Source: Halobacteroides halobius DSM 5150 (GTDB taxonomy: Bacteria > Bacillota > Halanaerobiia > Halobacteroidales > Halobacteroidaceae). From it: a stretch of DNA of 64,000 nucleotides. The DNA is taken from contig NC_019978.1 in the NCBI RefSeq assembly GCF_000328625.1, positions 620,001-684,000 of the forward strand, given 5' to 3'. Positions within the stretch are counted from its first letter, which is position 1, and the number at the start of each line of letters is the position of its first letter. A model generated the notes under the pieces. That model was given only the letters and a program-made list of their open reading frames with translations, did not search any database and was not told the origin of the DNA. The position numbers were made by a program, and so were the translations under genes. Of the stretch, positions 61,810 to 64,000 are shown in pieces.

Positions 61810-62727
61810 ATGGACATACTTTCTTCTCAGCAAGGTTTAGATTCAGAAGTGGTAATTACATTAGGAACTTTTGATGGAGTGCACTTGGCCCATCAAAAGA
61901 TAATAGATTATACAGTACAGAGGGCGCAGGAATTAAATTGTGCTAGTGCTTTATTTACTTTTACTTCTCATCCTTTATCTATAGTGGCTCCTAGTAAGAT
62001 TCCAGATAAATTAACAAGTTTAAAGCAAAAGAAGAAAATAATATCTAGTTTAGGTATAGAAACAATTATTGATCAAGATTTTACTTTAGAATTTGCTAGG
62101 CTTTCTTATCATGATTTTATTAAAAAATTAAATAATTATTGTACCATAAAAGAAATTATTGTGGGCCAAGATTTCAGTTGCGGTTACCAAGGAGTAGGAA
62201 CTCCTAAAAAACTGGCTAAGCTAGGAGAAAAGAAGGGTTTTAATGTACAAGTAGTACCACCAATTAAAATAGATAATCAAGAAGTAGGTAGTACTAATAT
62301 TAGGAAGTTAATTAAAAGTGGTAATCTAGTAGAGGTTAAGCAACAATTAGGCAGAAACTTTACTTTAGATGCTAAAGTAGTTAAAGGAGATCAACGGGGT
62401 AGAGAGATAGGATTTCCAACTGCTAATTTAGAACCTGTTGTTAGTTATGCCTTACCTCCTGCTGGAGTTTATGCTTGTCAAGTTAAGTTGTCTGATAAGA
62501 AATATTCAGGGATAGTTAATATAGGTTTAAGGCCTACATTTAATAAGGATGAACTATCTATTGAAGTACATCTTTTTGACTTTAATCAAAATATATATGG
62601 AGTAAGATTAGAGTTAGAACTTATAGAATGGATCAGAAGTGAAAAGAAATATGAAACTAGCCAAGAATTAGTAGCCCAAATAAAGAAAGATGTTAAGCAA
62701 GCAAAAAATATTTTAAATTACGCTTAA
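61810..62727 (+). CDS. ribF: Bifunctional riboflavin kinase / FAD synthetase
   Basis: 305 aa. The FAD-synthetase half has a nucleotidyltransferase motif GTFDGVHLAHQK near 19-30, VGQDFSCGYQGVGTPKKLAK, and GSTNIRKLIKSG. The riboflavin-kinase half has KGDQRGREIGFPTANLEP near 195, GVYACQVKLS, GIVNIGLRPTF and IEVHLFDFNQNIYG. It makes FMN and FAD from riboflavin. SD GGAAAGGTGG, 25 bases after nrnA. Confidence 0.96.
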   Translation: MDILSSQQGLDSEVVITLGTFDGVHLAHQKIIDYTVQRAQELNCASALFTFTSHPLSIVAPSKIPDKLTSLKQKKKIISSLGIETIIDQDFTLEFARLSYHDFIKKLNNYCTIKEIIVGQDFSCGYQGVGTPKKLAKLGEKKGFNVQVVPPIKIDNQEVGSTNIRKLIKSGNLVEVKQQLGRNFTLDAKVVKGDQRGREIGFPTANLEPVVSYALPPAGVYACQVKLSDKKYSGIVNIGLRPTFNKDELSIEVHLFDFNQNIYGVRLELELIEWIRSEKKYETSQELVAQIKKDVKQAKNILNYA

Positions 62728-62732
62728 TCCAG

Positions 62733-62761
62733 TTTACTTTTTTAGTTTAGTATGTTAAAAT
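62733..62761 (+). promoter_or_regulatory. Promoter of rpsO
   Basis: TTTACT (62733-62738), 17 bases, TAAAAT (62756-62761) with extended TG (TGTTAAAAT). It gives a leader of about 85 bases. Confidence 0.6.
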
Positions 62762-62787
62762 TTAATTTGGAAGCAACCATTTACTAG

Positions 62788-62843
62788 GTTAGTTATTCCT
62801 CCGGTAATTAACTTGGTAATTGGGGGTTATAGTGCTAAGGAGG
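62788..62843 (+). ncRNA. rpsO leader with anti-SD loop (candidate S15 autoregulatory element)
   Basis: GTTAGTTATT (62788-62797) and GGTAATTAAC (62803-62812) pair over 10 bp with three G-T wobbles, presenting the loop CCTCC (62798-62802). CCTCC is perfectly complementary to GGAGG of the rpsO SD (62839-62843), 36 bases downstream, so a pseudoknot could close the SD. S15 is known to autoregulate through diverse leader folds in several phyla. Confidence 0.55.
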
Positions 62844-62851
62844 TGAAAGTT

Positions 62852-63118
62852 ATGTTATCTAAAGAAAAAAGACAAGAAATTATTGAAGAGTACGGTGTAC
62901 ATGAAAATGATACTGGTTCTGCACAAGTCCAAGTTGCTTTATTAACAGCTCGAATTGACCAACTTACTGATCATTTAGAGAATAATCATCAAGATCATGA
63001 TTCTAGACGTGGTTTAATGAAGATGGTTGGTAAAAGGAAGAAGTTTTTAACTTATTTAAAAAATAATAAGATTGAAGTTTATCGTGAGCTGATTGGTAAA
63101 TTAGGACTAAGAGGTTAG
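62852..63118 (+). CDS. rpsO: 30S ribosomal protein S15
   Basis: 88 aa from ATG 62852 ([20 protein letters not shown]), with AAGGAGGTG 8 bases upstream. Conserved [20 protein letters not shown], the 16S-contact block [20 protein letters not shown] and [12 protein letters not shown] are all present. It binds the central domain of 16S rRNA early in 30S assembly. It is followed by a strong terminator and then pnp, the usual order. Confidence 0.97.
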   Translation: MLSKEKRQEIIEEYGVHENDTGSAQVQVALLTARIDQLTDHLENNHQDHDSRRGLMKMVGKRKKFLTYLKNNKIEVYRELIGKLGLRG

Positions 63119-63126
63119 TCTAGTGT

Positions 63127-63155
63127 TAAGAGCGGGAAATCCCGCTCTTATATTT
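63127..63155 (+). terminator. Terminator after rpsO
   Basis: TAAGAGCGGG / CCCGCTCTTA, a perfect 10-bp stem with loop AAAT, followed by TATTTT. It begins 8 bases after the rpsO stop, separating rpsO from pnp. Confidence 0.85.
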
Positions 63156-63234
63156 TAGGAAATGTATAATTTTCCTGAAAAAAATCAAAATATTAAATAA
63201 AGATTAGATTGTTGGAAAGGAAGGGGATAGATTT

Positions 63235-64000
63235 ATGGCACAAAAATGGTCAATGGAGCTTGGCGGTTCCAATTTAACAATTGAAACAGGAGAATTGGCT
63301 CAACAAGCTAATGGGTCAGTTTTAGTACGTTATGGTGATACCGTAGTATTAGTTACGGCAACTATGTCTGATCCAAGACCTGGAATTAATTATTTTCCTT
63401 TAATGGTTAACTATGAAGAAAGATTATATGCTGTAGGAAAGATTCCAGGAGGTTTTATTAAACGAGAGGGTAGACCGAGTGATGCGGCAACATTAACTGC
63501 AAGATTGATTGATCGTCCGTTACGTCCTTTATTTCCAGAAGGATTTAGACATGATGTTCAGGTAGTAGCTACTGTTTTATCAGTTGATTCAGATAATGCT
63601 CCAGATATTGCAGCTATGATTGGAGCTTCTGCTGCGTTAGCAATCTCTGATATTCCATTTGAAGCACCAATTGGTGGGGTTAGAGTAGGTTTGGTTGATG
63701 GAGAATATATGATTAATCCTACTATAGCACAAATGAAAGAAACTAAGATTGATTTAACGGTTGCAGGAACTGAAGAGGCAGTTATGATGGTAGAAGCTGG
63801 TGCTAATGAAGCAACAGAAGAGGAAGTAATTGAAGCTATTGAATTTGGGCATCAAACAATCAAGGAAATTGTTAAATTAGAAAAAGAAATGGTAGCTGAA
63901 ATCGGAAAAGAAAAAGCTGATGTTGAATTAGAGATTATAGATCGACCAGAAATTGAAGAAGAAGTCAAAGACTATGTTGGAGATGATTTAAAAGAAGCTT
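63235..64000 (+). CDS. pnp: Polyribonucleotide nucleotidyltransferase (PNPase), N-terminal part
   Basis: The reading frame is open to the end of the window (255 codons), so the gene is truncated by the window edge. ATG 63235 with AAGGGGAT upstream. The first RNase PH-like domain is clear: [80 protein letters not shown]. The alpha-helical linker begins at the edge. It degrades RNA 3' to 5' with phosphate. S1 and KH domains lie beyond the window. Confidence 0.97.
   Translation, partial: MAQKWSMELGGSNLTIETGELAQQANGSVLVRYGDTVVLVTATMSDPRPGINYFPLMVNYEERLYAVGKIPGGFIKREGRPSDAATLTARLIDRPLRPLFPEGFRHDVQVVATVLSVDSDNAPDIAAMIGASAALAISDIPFEAPIGGVRVGLVDGEYMINPTIAQMKETKIDLTVAGTEEAVMMVEAGANEATEEEVIEAIEFGHQTIKEIVKLEKEMVAEIGKEKADVELEIIDRPEIEEEVKDYVGDDLKEA

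Overview
This window comes from an AT-rich, Gram-positive-type anaerobe. The best guess is the halophilic Halanaerobiales (Halobacteroidaceae-like). Codons are strongly A/T-ending, SD sequences are strong AGGAGG types, and TTG and GTG starts are frequent. Lineage markers are PolC-type DNA polymerase III, CodY, FliY with CheC/CheD, sigma-D, FapA and MotE-like proteins. Several proteins are acidic, notably the S2 tail and the IF2 linker. The family assignment rests on gene content and gene order alone; no database was searched.

Layout. From left to right: end of yraN and comM (1-1648). A minus-strand accessory block follows (1676-3536), holding two tandem copies of a pair of tiny hydrophobic sporulation-type proteins missed by ordinary length cut-offs, a stand-alone CBM25-like starch-binding protein and a manganese catalase. 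The plus strand resumes with dprA-smg-topA-hslV-hslU-codY (3837-10351). Then comes a roughly 25 kb flagellar/chemotaxis operon from flgB to the sigma-D gene (10589-35726): rod, MS-ring, export ATPase, hook, stator, C-ring, export gate, FlhF/FlhG, a PilZ protein, CheC and CheD. A four-gene satellite group follows (FapA, a small charged protein, a SwrB-like membrane protein and a short YceG/MltG-like protein; 35822-39001).

The right half is core housekeeping: rpsB-tsf-pyrH-frr-uppS-cdsA-(AI-2E-family permease)-dxr-rseP, a four-zinc-finger protein with an HD-domain protein, ispG-proS, a family 2 glycosyltransferase, an MgtC/SapB membrane protein, polC, rimP-nusA-infB-rbfA-nrnA-ribF, rpsO and the first part of pnp. 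The order closely follows the Bacillus subtilis topA-codY-fla/che-rpsB-polC-infB-pnp region as I remember it. Missing from their usual places are trmFO, xerC/codV, cheY, cheB/A/W, ylxR, ylxQ, ylxP and truB.

Most notable signals: (1) duplicated tiny-protein pairs with a sigma-K-like promoter; (2) an apparent AUA start, or a frameshift, in the MgtC gene; (3) a hairpin between the SD and ATG of dxr that restores normal spacing; (4) a CCTCC loop in the rpsO leader complementary to the rpsO SD; (5) a protein of four tandem CxxC-CxxC fingers beside an HD hydrolase; (6) a candidate Spo0A box before flgB; and (7) loss of the conserved Asn from the first CheC phosphatase motif. I saw no mobile element, prophage, CRISPR array, tRNA or rRNA.
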